DNA of 64,000 nucleotides, taken from positions 6,386,001 through 6,450,000 of the forward strand of contig NZ_CP067101.1 in the NCBI RefSeq assembly GCF_016616425.1, in the 5' to 3' direction. The DNA comes from Bradyrhizobium diazoefficiens. Its GTDB lineage: Bacteria > Pseudomonadota > Alphaproteobacteria > Rhizobiales > Xanthobacteraceae. Of this stretch, positions 27,006-35,396 are shown piece after piece. Position 1 is the first letter of the stretch. Each line of letters opens with the position of its first letter. The notes beneath the pieces are model-generated. The model saw only the letters and a program-made list of their open reading frames with translations, ran no database searches and was not told where the DNA came from. The translations under genes and the position numbers were made by a program.

Positions 27006-27545
27006 CACCTCACAATGCGCGTCATCATCGAACGAAGGCTGATGACACACAGCCATTTGCACCGTCCTTCGGTAGACCAAGTGCGACATCTGCGTCACGC
27101 ATGTCGCCACAGCGCACGCATCAGCGACACACCGAGATGGAAATGCGTCGAAGCTCACCGCCTGCGACGGGCAGCGGGTTTCATCGCAGTCCAAAATCGT
27201 TGCGTTGCTGATGCTGTTACGCCGCTTTACACACGCAGCGTTTGCGACTGCAGGATTGAGGCCAGCACCAAAGCGGCCTTCATTGCCTCTGGTTGGTCGC
27301 GCGCAACGTCGCGTTCGCGATAGCTTGGCGCATTTCGGACAAGCGTTGCGTTTGCTTTCGAACATAAGCAGCTAGGGACGCCGCTACCCGTCTCCGACCG
27401 CACGAGAGCCTCTGCACAGTGGCCATGGTTCTTTGCAAGGGTCGGGATGGCTTCGGCCCATTTTGGCGCGGGCCTTGTCCGTAGCGAACGTCCATTTGAT
27501 GCGGGAGCGTGCCGGCATACCTCTGCCGCTCGATCTCGATTTCAA
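27006..27545. other. Gene-poor region upstream of the outer-membrane gene
   Basis: About 540 bp that should include the promoter of the outer-membrane gene. Minus-strand text near 27520-27430 reads SRIKWTFATDKARAKMG, faintly like the end of a transposase, but the frame is broken soon after. No gene can be supported here. Confidence 0.35.
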
Positions 27546-27908
27546 TCATGTTGAGCCAGCTTGCACCTTGAAGGGTAGTGGAAGTCCGAGCCATCGCAAG
27601 ATCCGCCGGGCTTCGGCGAGCGGAAATGTCTGATCAGGGGATTGCCGCGGGCCGCCGTCCAGTGCGCAGAGCGCTTCCAGGATCTCGTCGATGGTCACCG
27701 GTGCCTTGAGCCCTTCGGGAGGCCTGAACGACGGGAACGACGCGATCGCGGTCGCATCCAATGCCTATGAGGCCAGGATGGCGCGCTTCCCGGAAAAGCT
27801 GAGGCCCGGGTGTGAGACTACATCGGGCGGGTGCTCGAACGCGACGGCGGGACGAAGGAAAGAGTGGAAATCGACAATGGTGTCGTCGGGAGCGGTCGTC
27901 GGCCGCAT
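27546..27908 (-). pseudogene. Conserved rhizobial hypothetical gene with one in-frame TAG
   Basis: ATG at 27908 behind an ideal GGAGG. The reading MRPTTAPDDTIVDFHSFLRP ... FEHPPDVVSHPGLSFSGKRAILAS is followed by TAG at codon 48 (27767-27765), then ALDATAIASFPSFRPPEGLK ... VTIDEILEALCALDGGPR to a stop at 27546. The KRAILAS-W-ASDA pattern of related rhizobial proteins, as I remember it, suggests the TAG replaced a TGG Trp codon. It lies 90 bp downstream of hsp20 on the same strand. Either a recent pseudogene or a suppressed nonsense codon. Confidence 0.6.
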
Positions 27909-27997
27909 GGTCGCCTCCTGATCCAGGACGAGTTACAGCATCCGCCGCGTGGGTCCTCGCGGCGGCAATTTCAGATTTTTCAGATTTTCGGGACCGA

Positions 27998-28450
27998 TCA
28001 GGCGAACCCGGATTCGATCTGTGTGACGTGGCTCGCAGCGATGCCGTCGATCGCGATGCGGCGCGGCTTCATCGCCTCGGGGATCTCCCGCTGCAGGTCG
28101 ATGATGAGCAGTCCGTTTTCGAAGCGGGCGCCCTCGACCTCGACATGCTCGGCGAGCGTGAACTGGCGCTTGACATTGCGCGCCGAGATGCCGCGATGCA
28201 GGTAGGTCTTCTCTTCCTTCTCGCTCTTGCAGCCCTCGAGGGTCAGGACGTTCTGCTCGACCGTCAGCGCGACCTCGTCCGGCGTGAATCCGGCGAGGGC
28301 CACCGCGATCTGGAAGCGGTTCTCGTCGAGACGTTCGATGTTGTAAGGGGGATAGCTCTCTTCGGCGGTCCGCTGGACCTCGTCGAGAACGTCGAAAAGA
28401 CGGTCGAAGCCGATGGCGGACCTCCCGAGGGGAGTCCAATCATACCTCAT
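27998..28450 (-). CDS. Hsp20/alpha-crystallin small heat-shock protein
   Basis: A 150-aa protein: short N-terminal arm (RYDWTPLGRSAIGFDRLFDVL), alpha-crystallin domain about residues 40-135 (YPPYNIERLDENRFQIAVALAGF ... FENGLLIIDLQREIPE), and a short C-terminal tail. It matches class A Hsp20 proteins of Bradyrhizobium (HspA-H). It is an ATP-independent holdase in the cytoplasm. The start at 28450 has AAGGAGG eight bases upstream, and that site is embedded in a ROSE-like thermometer, so translation should open on heat shock. Confidence 0.93.
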   Translation of the reverse strand: MRYDWTPLGRSAIGFDRLFDVLDEVQRTAEESYPPYNIERLDENRFQIAVALAGFTPDEVALTVEQNVLTLEGCKSEKEEKTYLHRGISARNVKRQFTLAEHVEVEGARFENGLLIIDLQREIPEAMKPRRIAIDGIAASHVTQIESGFA

Positions 28451-28562
28451 AGCCAAATCCTCCTTGGAGCAAGATGGGTACGAGCAGGCTCCGGACACCG
28501 TCCGGCGCCCGACTCATTCGCGGGACCCCGAGAGCATCCCGATCGCCGCGGTCGCGACGTCG
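28451..28562 (-). promoter_or_regulatory. ROSE-type RNA thermometer in the hsp20 leader
   Basis: Minus-strand leader with three nested hairpins (around GTCGCGACCGCGGCGAT, GGGATGCTCTCGGGGTCCC, GGACGGTGTCC). The 3' hairpin ATCTTGCTCCAAGGAGGAT pairs a TTGCT anti-Shine-Dalgarno with AAGGAGGA. This is the hallmark of ROSE elements first described on Bradyrhizobium small heat-shock genes. Confidence 0.8.
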
Positions 28563-28564
28563 AA

Positions 28565-28594
28565 AAGGTTAAGAAGGCCGGAAAACGTTTCAAG
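28565..28594 (-). promoter_or_regulatory. Possible RpoH promoter for hsp20
   Basis: CTTGAA (minus strand, about 28595-28590), a 17-nt spacer and TAACCT form a plausible alphaproteobacterial sigma-32 -35/-10 pair, placed to start the thermometer leader near 28560. Confidence 0.4.
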
Positions 28595-28716
28595 GGGCGG
28601 CGCGACTTTTTCCGGCAAGGACTCGCATTGGTTAGCCCCCTCCATCCGTGCTCCTCGGTCACTTGACATCCTGGACATCGTCGAAGTCCGTCAACGCGAG
28701 ACGACAGGAGATCACA

Positions 28717-28909
28717 ATGCACAAGGCGCTGCTTCTGGATGCCGCAGGCGATGCTGACCGTGACGAGCTTCGCTGCTGCGGCCGAACTCGAGGTCAAGAC
28801 GCTGAACAAAGATTCAGGTGGCGGCATCATGGTGTTCAAGCCGACGCGGGTGACAATCGAACCCGGCGACACCATCAAATTCGTTGCCGCCGACAAGTGA
28901 CACAATGCC
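28717..28909 (+). pseudogene. Pseudoazurin (cupredoxin) gene remnant
   Basis: ATG at 28717 follows ACAGGAG. After the first codons (MHKALLL) the frame shifts; the pseudoazurin sequence then reads MLTVTSFAAAAELEVKTLNK, GGGIMVFKPTRVTIEPGDTI, KFVAADK, then TGA (28898-28900) exactly where the family has Gly-His-Asn, with CACAATGCC (HNA, the first copper His) intact after the stop. The C-terminal copper ligands (Cys, His, Met) are gone. Pseudoazurin donates electrons to denitrification or oxidase enzymes. This copy is dead by a frameshift, a nonsense mutation and truncation. Confidence 0.7.
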
Positions 28910-29207
28910 GCAAGCAGACGACCGGCTGATTGATCGTCCCGAGCGTCTCCTCGACGGTGCCCTTCGTGAAGAGCCCATGGCTGAACACGTTGAAGCCGAA
29001 CACGCGGATCGCCGCCACGCCGCGCCGACAGTGACTTGCCAAAAGAACAAGCAATTGCTTTTGCAAAGATTTTTATCTTGTCGAGTTTATTTGGTCTGGT
29101 GGCGATGAAAACGTGCCGCAGGCTCGCCTACCCGAATGAGATTTCAGCTGTTCGCCAAGGCGATGGGGACGGCGGGCACTAGAATGCCTCGAACAAGGCG
29201 GTGAAGA

Positions 29208-29768
29208 ATGCAAAAACGACCGGACTGGGTGGACGACATCGATTGGGACGACCTCTATCCAAGAGTCCTCGCTGTCGCCTATCGGATGAGTGCCGGCCGA
29301 GCGAACAGGCGGCACGAAGCCGAACAGCTTGCGCAAGAAGCCATTACGCGGAGCTTCACAACCAGGACGGTTGATTTGAAAAAATACGAACTCTTCGTCT
29401 ATCTCGTCGGCATCATGCGAAGCATTCGCAGCGATCAGACGAGGTCACCAGGCGCAAGGTTGTTCGATTTCGATGATGAAGCGGTGATCCGCTTCCCCGC
29501 GCGTCCCACTCAAGACGACGCACTGTCCATTGCGAGCCTTTCGCGACTCATCGAACAACAGGACCCAGGGGCCAACCAAGTGGCGATGCATATGCTCGCA
29601 GGACTGAGAACCTCGCGTGAAATAGCCGAGGCCATGAGTGTTTCTCCTCAAAAAGTGGACGCGCTCAAGAAGAATTTGCGCCGCATCATTCTGGAGCTTG
29701 GACGGAACGACTTGCGCGTCAAGCGTAAGCCGCCGTCTGGCACCAAGATCGCTGATCTGGAGGAGTAA
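29208..29768 (+). CDS. ECF-like RNA polymerase sigma factor
   Basis: A 186-aa protein. N-terminal half has a region-2-like pattern (DLYPRVLAVAYRMSAGR ... AEQLAQEAITRSFTTRT) and the C-terminal half a region-4 HTH (SREIAEAMSVSPQKVDALKKNLRRII). Similarity to canonical ECF factors is weak and region 2 is divergent. A GGTGAAGA lies just before the ATG. The gene is followed after 2 bp by a membrane protein, the usual layout for a sigma/anti-sigma pair. No obvious ECF promoter motif was found upstream. Confidence 0.6.
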   Translation: MQKRPDWVDDIDWDDLYPRVLAVAYRMSAGRANRRHEAEQLAQEAITRSFTTRTVDLKKYELFVYLVGIMRSIRSDQTRSPGARLFDFDDEAVIRFPARPTQDDALSIASLSRLIEQQDPGANQVAMHMLAGLRTSREIAEAMSVSPQKVDALKKNLRRIILELGRNDLRVKRKPPSGTKIADLEE

Positions 29769-29770
29769 AC

Positions 29771-30532
29771 ATGGATAAATCGCTTATCGAAACGATCTTG
29801 GCTCGCCTCGACGCGAACCCGCCGGAAGATCATACGGATGTTCTTGATTATCCGGACGCCGTCATTCGAGAGGAACTGCGAGCAGCGGGACTGCGCCCCG
29901 AAATGCCGCAGGCCTTGCGCGAGCTGACGGGAAAGTCTCAGGGGAATCCGAAGCCTCGGGGAGAACTCCACCAACGTGGGCGGTTCGGCGCTGCTGCAAA
30001 CTTCATTGCATGCATATTCACGACGCGGTGGTGCTTGCGTCTAGCATTTGGAATAGCTGGCGTCGCTCTCGTTGCAAGCACGATTACGATGATCGAATTC
30101 TCGCTCCAGTTGCGAGCTGAAGTTGCCGAGATGCACTGGATCAACCAATCCCTCAAGGCTGCGCGCTCGGATTCGCTAGCAGATGTCGTCGCCTCGTTTG
30201 TGAGGCAGCAAAGGGACGTCACAGCAGAGCTAAAGAACAGGCAAAATGAGATTTCCGAAATCGCCTTACAGATCAAGACCGCGCGGGCTTTCTTTGCCAA
30301 TCGGGAAGGACATATCATGTTCTCCCCTCCGACACTCCAAGAAACGCGAGCCTCTGGAATGAAGGATCGGACATTGTCTTTGGCTTATGCAATGCCATCC
30401 ACATCGAAGGTCATCGAGATGTCAAGATTGAATCGCGATGTTAACTCGTCCATCGACCTCGAGAAACTCGGTTATATGAGCAGTGTTCGGTGCTCGCCAT
30501 TGCCAACCAATACCGACAAAATCCAGCCCTGA
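29771..30532 (+). CDS. Single-pass membrane protein, candidate anti-sigma partner
   Basis: A 253-aa protein: about 85 cytoplasmic residues, one strong membrane helix (about 88-112, LRLAFGIAGVALVASTITMIEF), a coiled-coil-like periplasmic stretch (LKAARSDSLADVVASFVRQQ, VTAELKNRQNEISEIALQI) and a polar C-terminus. The start has GGAG nine bases upstream and is 2 bp after the sigma-like gene, so the two are co-translated. The topology fits an anti-sigma factor or a sigma-controlled envelope sensor, but no zinc-binding HxxxCxxC motif is present. Function unproven. Confidence 0.6.
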   Translation: MDKSLIETILARLDANPPEDHTDVLDYPDAVIREELRAAGLRPEMPQALRELTGKSQGNPKPRGELHQRGRFGAAANFIACIFTTRWCLRLAFGIAGVALVASTITMIEFSLQLRAEVAEMHWINQSLKAARSDSLADVVASFVRQQRDVTAELKNRQNEISEIALQIKTARAFFANREGHIMFSPPTLQETRASGMKDRTLSLAYAMPSTSKVIEMSRLNRDVNSSIDLEKLGYMSSVRCSPLPTNTDKIQP

Positions 30533-30579
30533 GAGACAGCAATCAAACCCGCGAGTGCACTCTCACTCGCCGGCTTCTT

Positions 30580-30672
30580 CTAAATGCCCAGCGCATGAGC
30601 AATCGCCATCGCGAAGTAGATCAGTGCGATGGCAGCGTAACTCGCGCAGATGATCAGGGTCTCCTTGTTCAT
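30580..30672 (-). CDS. 30-aa single-helix membrane peptide
   Basis: MNKETLIICASYAAIALIYF followed by AMAIAHALGI, almost entirely one membrane helix. GGAGCC lies 5-6 bases before the ATG at 30672, which overlaps the stop of the 47-aa peptide upstream (ATGA). Known small membrane peptides often tune transporters or oxidases, but no target is suggested by sequence. Confidence 0.55.
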   Translation of the reverse strand: MNKETLIICASYAAIALIYFAMAIAHALGI

Positions 30673-30812
30673 TCTCTGGCTCCTTGCTCATTCGATTCGT
30701 TCGCCGTCGATTGGCCGGTCGAAACGTGAGCTTTGTTTGAAGACCGCCAATGAACCCAGGCGACGATCAAATAGATGACCGAAATTGCGATATATCCTTG
30801 CGCCTCAAGCAT
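30669..30812 (-). CDS. 47-aa single-helix membrane peptide
   Basis: MLEAQGYIAISVIYLIVAWV forms one helix, followed by HWRSSNKAHVSTGQSTANES and a polar tail ending GARE. Start codon at 30812. Its TGA overlaps the start of the 30-aa peptide by 4 bp, so both are likely produced together. No family is recognised. Confidence 0.5.
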   Translation of the reverse strand: MLEAQGYIAISVIYLIVAWVHWRSSNKAHVSTGQSTANESNEQGARE

Positions 30813-31314
30813 ACAAAACGCCTCCATCCAGACTGTCGTTACTCAGTAAGGCGGGCCAGGTTCTGGATTTCGGATCGCGCGATGGCGACTGCTCAAGGAA
30901 AGCAAATTGCAATCTCAAATGAGATGTTCGCGCCGCGACTCCAGACCGACGCGAGATTCCCATCCCGAGGTCGATTTTGGTTCACCATGTTTCGCCAATT
31001 TCCCAAAACCACCGTAACCGGCATGAGGCCTCCACCTCGTCATCGCGCGGTTCGCTTGGGATACAAGCTGGCATGAGCTGATGGGAGAGGTGAAGCGATG
31101 GCAAATGCCATGCTTGATGCCAGGCAGGAAGGTGAGGCGCTTGGGTGACGGAAACAGGTCGTTTCTGTGCAGAGCCGAAGACGATCGGCGGACCCGCATC
31201 GCGCGTCGACGGAACAGATCTGCGTCACCGACGGGACAATAGTGTTGCGCGCCGTGTCGCATCGATGACGCGCCCCCGCTCCGCCTATTCCAAGAAATCC
31301 AGCACTTCTCCCCT
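30813..31314. other. Upstream region of the mim operon
   Basis: About 500 bp. It should contain activator (enhancer) sites for the sigma-54 promoter at 31315 and the promoter of the two membrane peptides on the minus strand. I see no convincing gene and no clear repeated activator site. Confidence 0.35.
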
Positions 31315-31330
31315 TGGCACGTATGTTGCT
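31315..31330 (+). promoter_or_regulatory. Sigma-54 (-24/-12) promoter of the mim operon
   Basis: TGGCACGTATGTTGCT matches TGGCAC-N5-TTGCT exactly. Transcription would start near 31342, about 85 nt before mimA. Sigma-54 promoters need an enhancer-binding activator; none is encoded in this window. Confidence 0.85.
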
Positions 31331-31426
31331 GAGCGGACTCAAGCGGTGGCCGTGCTTGATGATCGGGCCATGTCGTCACAGCCAAACCGCAAAAAGCCCC
31401 GCCGCGCCAGGGAAAGGAGATGAGCG

Positions 31427-33091
31427 ATGACTGAGGCACTCACACTCAACAAGATCACAAGCCAGAAGGGCATCAGTATCGGGGAGGCGACGCGCCTCAT
31501 CGCGGATCTGGGCTGGACCCCGTCCTATGTGCAGGACGCGATGGCGGTCCCGACCGACTACAAGCTCAGCAAGCCGCCGCGCGACCCGATGAAGCAGGTG
31601 CTGCGTTCCTATTTCCCCATGCAGGAAGAGAAGGACAATCGCGTCTATGGCGCGCTCGACGCAGCCTTGCGCGGCGACATGTTCCGCAACGTCGAGCCGC
31701 GCTGGATTGAATGGATGAAGCTGTTCCTGGCGATCATCCCCTTCCCCGAGATCTCGGCCGCCCGAGCAATGGCGCCGCTCGGGCAGCTCGCCCCCGGCGA
31801 TCATCTGCGCACCGGCTTCACGATGCAGATGGTGGACGAGTTCCGGCACTCGACCATCCAGATGAACCTCAAGAAATGGTACATGGAGAATTATATCGAT
31901 CCGGCCGGGTTCGACATCACAGAGAAGGCGTTCGGCAAATGCTCTGCGACGACGATCGGGCGGCAGTTTGGCGAGGCCTTCCTGACCGGTGATGCGATCA
32001 CCGCATCTAATATCTATCTCCAAGTCGCCGCCGAGACCGCGTTCACCAACACGCTGTTTGTGGCGATGCCGTCGGAGGCCGCACGCAACGGCGACTACGC
32101 GTTGCCGACCGTGTTCCTCTCGGTCCAGAGCGACGAAAGCCGCCATATCGGCAACGGCCATTCGATGCTGATGTCGATACTGAAGGAGCCAGATAATCAT
32201 CTGCTGTTGGAACGCGATATTCGTTATTCCTTCTGGCAGAACCACATGATCGTTGACGCGGTGATCGGTACGACCATCGAATATGGCACCAAGAATCGCG
32301 ACAAGAATAAGGAGAGCTACGCGGAGCTGTGGCACCGCTGGATCTTCGAGGACTATTATCGCACTTACATGCTGCCGCTCGAAAAATACGGCATCAAGAT
32401 CCACCACGACGACGTCCATGAGGCGTTCGATTCGATCGTCAAGAAGGGCTATGTCCACAAGGTCGCGCAGTTCTTCTCGGCCGCCTGGTGGACGAATTTC
32501 TGGCGGATCGAGGCGCAGACCGAGCGCGACTTCGAATGGTTCGAGGGCAAGTATCCGGGCTGGTACAACGAGTTCGGCGCCTGGTGGGAGAATTACGAGA
32601 AACTCTCCAAACCCGGCAGCGAGATCATCACCTTCGCCGACACCGGCTACGTTTATCCGCATCGCTGCTGGTCGAGTCTGGTGCCGTGCGTCATTCGTGA
32701 GGACTTCTGCGTCGACGAGGTGGACGGCGAGCTGTTCACCTATGCGAGCGAGATCGACCGTTGGACCCACAAGGAAGCGTTCGCCGCCGAATATCAGGGC
32801 CGTCCGACCCCGGCGATGGGCCGCTTCTCGGGCCGCCGCCAGTGGGAAGAGGTCTATGACGGCTGGGATCTCGCCGACGCCATCGTTGACATGGGCTTCG
32901 TGCGTCCTGACGGCAAGACGCTGATCGCTCAGCCGCACGTGTCGTTCGAGGAGAAGGACATGTGGACGCTTGACCATGTCCGAGGCCACACCATCCGCAG
33001 CCCGCTGCTCGCGCTGCGCGAACTGAACCCCGAGGCGCGGGCCAAACATGTCGAGGACTATCGCAAGGGTTTCAAGATCCGCCGGATCTGA
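31427..33091 (+). CDS. mimA: Propane/di-iron monooxygenase hydroxylase large subunit
   Basis: A 554-aa soluble di-iron monooxygenase alpha subunit. All six iron ligands are visible: Glu108 (PFPEIS), Glu138 and His141 (VDEFRH), Glu203 (AAETAF), Glu237 and His240 (QSDESRH). Their spacing is the same as Glu114/144/His147/Glu209/243/His246 of soluble methane monooxygenase. Sequence and gene order (alpha, reductase, beta, coupling, GroEL) match the mycobacterial mimABCD/prm propane monooxygenases (group 5). It should hydroxylate propane (mostly at C2), acetone, phenol or similar small substrates. AAGGAGA precedes the ATG; a sigma-54 promoter drives the operon. Confidence 0.93.
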   Translation: MTEALTLNKITSQKGISIGEATRLIADLGWTPSYVQDAMAVPTDYKLSKPPRDPMKQVLRSYFPMQEEKDNRVYGALDAALRGDMFRNVEPRWIEWMKLFLAIIPFPEISAARAMAPLGQLAPGDHLRTGFTMQMVDEFRHSTIQMNLKKWYMENYIDPAGFDITEKAFGKCSATTIGRQFGEAFLTGDAITASNIYLQVAAETAFTNTLFVAMPSEAARNGDYALPTVFLSVQSDESRHIGNGHSMLMSILKEPDNHLLLERDIRYSFWQNHMIVDAVIGTTIEYGTKNRDKNKESYAELWHRWIFEDYYRTYMLPLEKYGIKIHHDDVHEAFDSIVKKGYVHKVAQFFSAAWWTNFWRIEAQTERDFEWFEGKYPGWYNEFGAWWENYEKLSKPGSEIITFADTGYVYPHRCWSSLVPCVIREDFCVDEVDGELFTYASEIDRWTHKEAFAAEYQGRPTPAMGRFSGRRQWEEVYDGWDLADAIVDMGFVRPDGKTLIAQPHVSFEEKDMWTLDHVRGHTIRSPLLALRELNPEARAKHVEDYRKGFKIRRI

Positions 33092-33169
33092 GACCCCCCA
33101 CCGGCGGCCGGGGAGGTGGTGTCGCCGCCTCCCCCGACATCCGCTGCGACTGCCTCACGGAGAATGATC

Positions 33170-34228
33170 ATGGGACAGGAAATGCCTCAGCGCAGGCCGG
33201 CGGTGCACAAGGTGCGCCTCGAGCCGGTAGGGGTCGAGATGGAAGTGGAGGAAGGTGAGACCGTCCTCGACGCAGCCTTCCGCCAGGGCGTCGCCCTGCC
33301 GCACGGCTGCAAGGAAGGGCAGTGCTCCGCGTGCAAATGCATCCTCAACGAAGGGGATGTGGAGATGCTCAAATATTCGACCTTCGCGCTCTCCGACCCG
33401 GAGAAGGAAAGCGGTCAGGTCCTGCTGTGCCGGACGCTCGTCTATAGCGACGTCGAGGTCGAGCTGCTCAACTATGACGAGGACCTGCTGTCGCGCTCGA
33501 TCGTAGTCAAGGCGTTCAACGGAAAGCTGGCGAGCGTCGAGCCGCTGACGCACGACATCGTTCGCATCGCGATCGACCTAGACGAGCCGATGAAGTTCTG
33601 GGCCGGACAGTTTGCGGACCTGACGCTCCATGGCGCGCAGATCACGCGCTCCTATTCGATGGGCAATCCACCGAGTGAGCCCGATCGCCTGGAGTTCATC
33701 ATCAAGCGTTATCCCGGCGGTGCCTTCTCGACCGCGATCGGCGAGGCGAAGATCGGTGATCCGATCACGGTGAAGGGGCCTTATGGCTCTTGCTTCCGTC
33801 GCAAGCAGCGCGACGGGCCGATGATCCTGGTCGGCAGCGGCTCGGGCATGGCACCGTTGATGTCGATCCTGCTCGACCAGGCGGCAAGCGGCGAGAGGCG
33901 CCCGGTTCGCTTCTTCTACGGCGCCCGGACAACGCAGGATCTGTTCGCGCTCGACGTCTTCGCCGACCTTGAAGCGCGGATGCCCGACTTCAAGTTCATT
34001 CCCGCCTTGTCACATGTCGAAACGGATTCGGAGTGGAACGGCGAAACCGGATTCATCCACGACGTGCTGCGCCGCCACCTGCTCGACATGGAGAATACCG
34101 AGGAAGCGGACGCCTATAGCTGCGGTCCACCGCCGATGATCGATGCCGCACTGCCGACCCTGCAAATGGCCGATATCGACCCGGCCAGGATGTATTTCGA
34201 CAAGTTCACGCCAGCCACCCAAGGATGA
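33170..34228 (+). CDS. mimB: Monooxygenase reductase (2Fe-2S/FAD/NADH)
   Basis: 352 aa from the ATG at 33170 (MGQEMPQRRPAVHKV), with CGGAGA upstream; longer in-frame starts lack a ribosome binding site. Domains in order: plant-type ferredoxin with CKEGQCSACKC and a later LLCRT Cys (residues about 15-100), FAD-binding RSYSMGNP (about 160-170), and NAD-binding GSGSGMAPLMSIL (about 220-232) with C-terminal CGPPPMID. It transfers electrons from NADH to the MimA/MimC hydroxylase. Second gene of the operon. Confidence 0.93.
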   Translation: MGQEMPQRRPAVHKVRLEPVGVEMEVEEGETVLDAAFRQGVALPHGCKEGQCSACKCILNEGDVEMLKYSTFALSDPEKESGQVLLCRTLVYSDVEVELLNYDEDLLSRSIVVKAFNGKLASVEPLTHDIVRIAIDLDEPMKFWAGQFADLTLHGAQITRSYSMGNPPSEPDRLEFIIKRYPGGAFSTAIGEAKIGDPITVKGPYGSCFRRKQRDGPMILVGSGSGMAPLMSILLDQAASGERRPVRFFYGARTTQDLFALDVFADLEARMPDFKFIPALSHVETDSEWNGETGFIHDVLRRHLLDMENTEEADAYSCGPPPMIDAALPTLQMADIDPARMYFDKFTPATQG

Positions 34229-34234
34229 GGCCGA

Positions 34235-35371
34235 ATGCCCAAGAGAGAGTGGGAGAAGACGATGTCTGGACGAGTGATGGAGCAGGAGCAGAGGTCCGCC
34301 GCGGCGGGCGCCAAGATCTTTCCGGGATCGGATAGCCGAGCCTATAAATATTTCGAGCCGAAGGGGCGTCGGGCGACGCATTACGAGGACGTCACCGTTG
34401 ACGTCCAGCCGGACCCCGAACGCTACCTCCTCCAAAATTGGATCATTTCCTTCGGGGACGGCACGCCGACATACTCGAAGGAGTGGACCGCGCTGAAGAG
34501 CAGCGACTGGCACCTCTATCGCGCGCCCGACCAGGAATGGGAACGGACGCACTATCAACGCCAGTCGACCATCTGCGGCATGATCAAGAACGTAATCGAC
34601 AACGCACGGCGCGCCGGCGCACCGAGGCGCTTCGACAAGGCGTGGGTGAAAATCCTGCAAGATCATCTGGGTGCCTTCAAGCATGCCGAATATGGCCTGG
34701 GCACCGCGCTGATGCGCGCGCAGCGCTACGGCTATACCCAAATGGTCAACAACGCGATCTTGACCAACTCGTCCTACAAGCTGCGGCTGGCGCAGGATCT
34801 AACGCTCTATCTGGGCGAGATCGCGCTCGACATCGAAGGCTTCGACGTCGACGCCGGCAAGCGCAATTGGCTGGAGAACTCGATCTGGCAGAAGGCTCGC
34901 GAACTCGTGGAATCTGCACGCGGCGCCGAGGATTTCCTGGAGCAGTATTTCATCGTCAACGTGCTATTCGAGCCACTGGTCGGCGAGTTGTTCCGCTCTG
35001 GTTTCGTCATGCAGGTCGCGGCGACACAGAGCGACTATTCGTCGCCCGCCGTCATCTCAGCGGCGGAAGCGGATTACGAGCGCAACCTAGCCAATACGGT
35101 TGAGCTGTTTGCAACGCTCGTGCGCGATCCCGCGCATGGTGAGGACAATCGGCGCGTGCTGCAAGACTGGTTCGACAAATATTCGCCGATCGCGACCCAG
35201 GCGGCGCTCGATCTACAACCCATCTGGTCACAGCCGCGGGTGAAATCGGTGCAGTTCGCCGAATCTTATGCGTCGGCGATCAACCGCCTGCAGGCGATCG
35301 TGTCGGAGATCGGCGTCTTCTCGACGCAAATTCCGATGCCGGAGCTGCAGGTCGCCGAGCCCGTCGAATAA
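34235..35371 (+). CDS. mimC: Monooxygenase hydroxylase small (beta) subunit
   Basis: A 378-aa ferritin-like protein related to MmoY/MimC: N-terminal SRAYKYFEPKGRRATHYEDV, then WERTHYQRQSTICGMIKNVI and long helices (YGLGTALMRAQRYGYTQMVN, RVKSVQFAESYASAINRLQA). It lacks the di-iron ligand set, as expected for a beta subunit that supports alpha-subunit assembly and docking. GGATGAGG precedes the ATG, which is 6 bp after mimB. Normal length. Confidence 0.92.
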   Translation: MPKREWEKTMSGRVMEQEQRSAAAGAKIFPGSDSRAYKYFEPKGRRATHYEDVTVDVQPDPERYLLQNWIISFGDGTPTYSKEWTALKSSDWHLYRAPDQEWERTHYQRQSTICGMIKNVIDNARRAGAPRRFDKAWVKILQDHLGAFKHAEYGLGTALMRAQRYGYTQMVNNAILTNSSYKLRLAQDLTLYLGEIALDIEGFDVDAGKRNWLENSIWQKARELVESARGAEDFLEQYFIVNVLFEPLVGELFRSGFVMQVAATQSDYSSPAVISAAEADYERNLANTVELFATLVRDPAHGEDNRRVLQDWFDKYSPIATQAALDLQPIWSQPRVKSVQFAESYASAINRLQAIVSEIGVFSTQIPMPELQVAEPVE

Positions 35372-35396
35372 TCGCGCCACGAAAGGAACCCACAAC

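Noticed and set aside
31098..31148. 16-codon ORF with a good ribosome binding site upstream of mimA
   Set aside because: Too short to support; it ends well before the sigma-54 promoter and shows no leader-peptide features.
31376..33049. Minus-strand open frame of 557 codons
   Set aside because: It is exactly antisense to mimA, which has all di-iron ligands.
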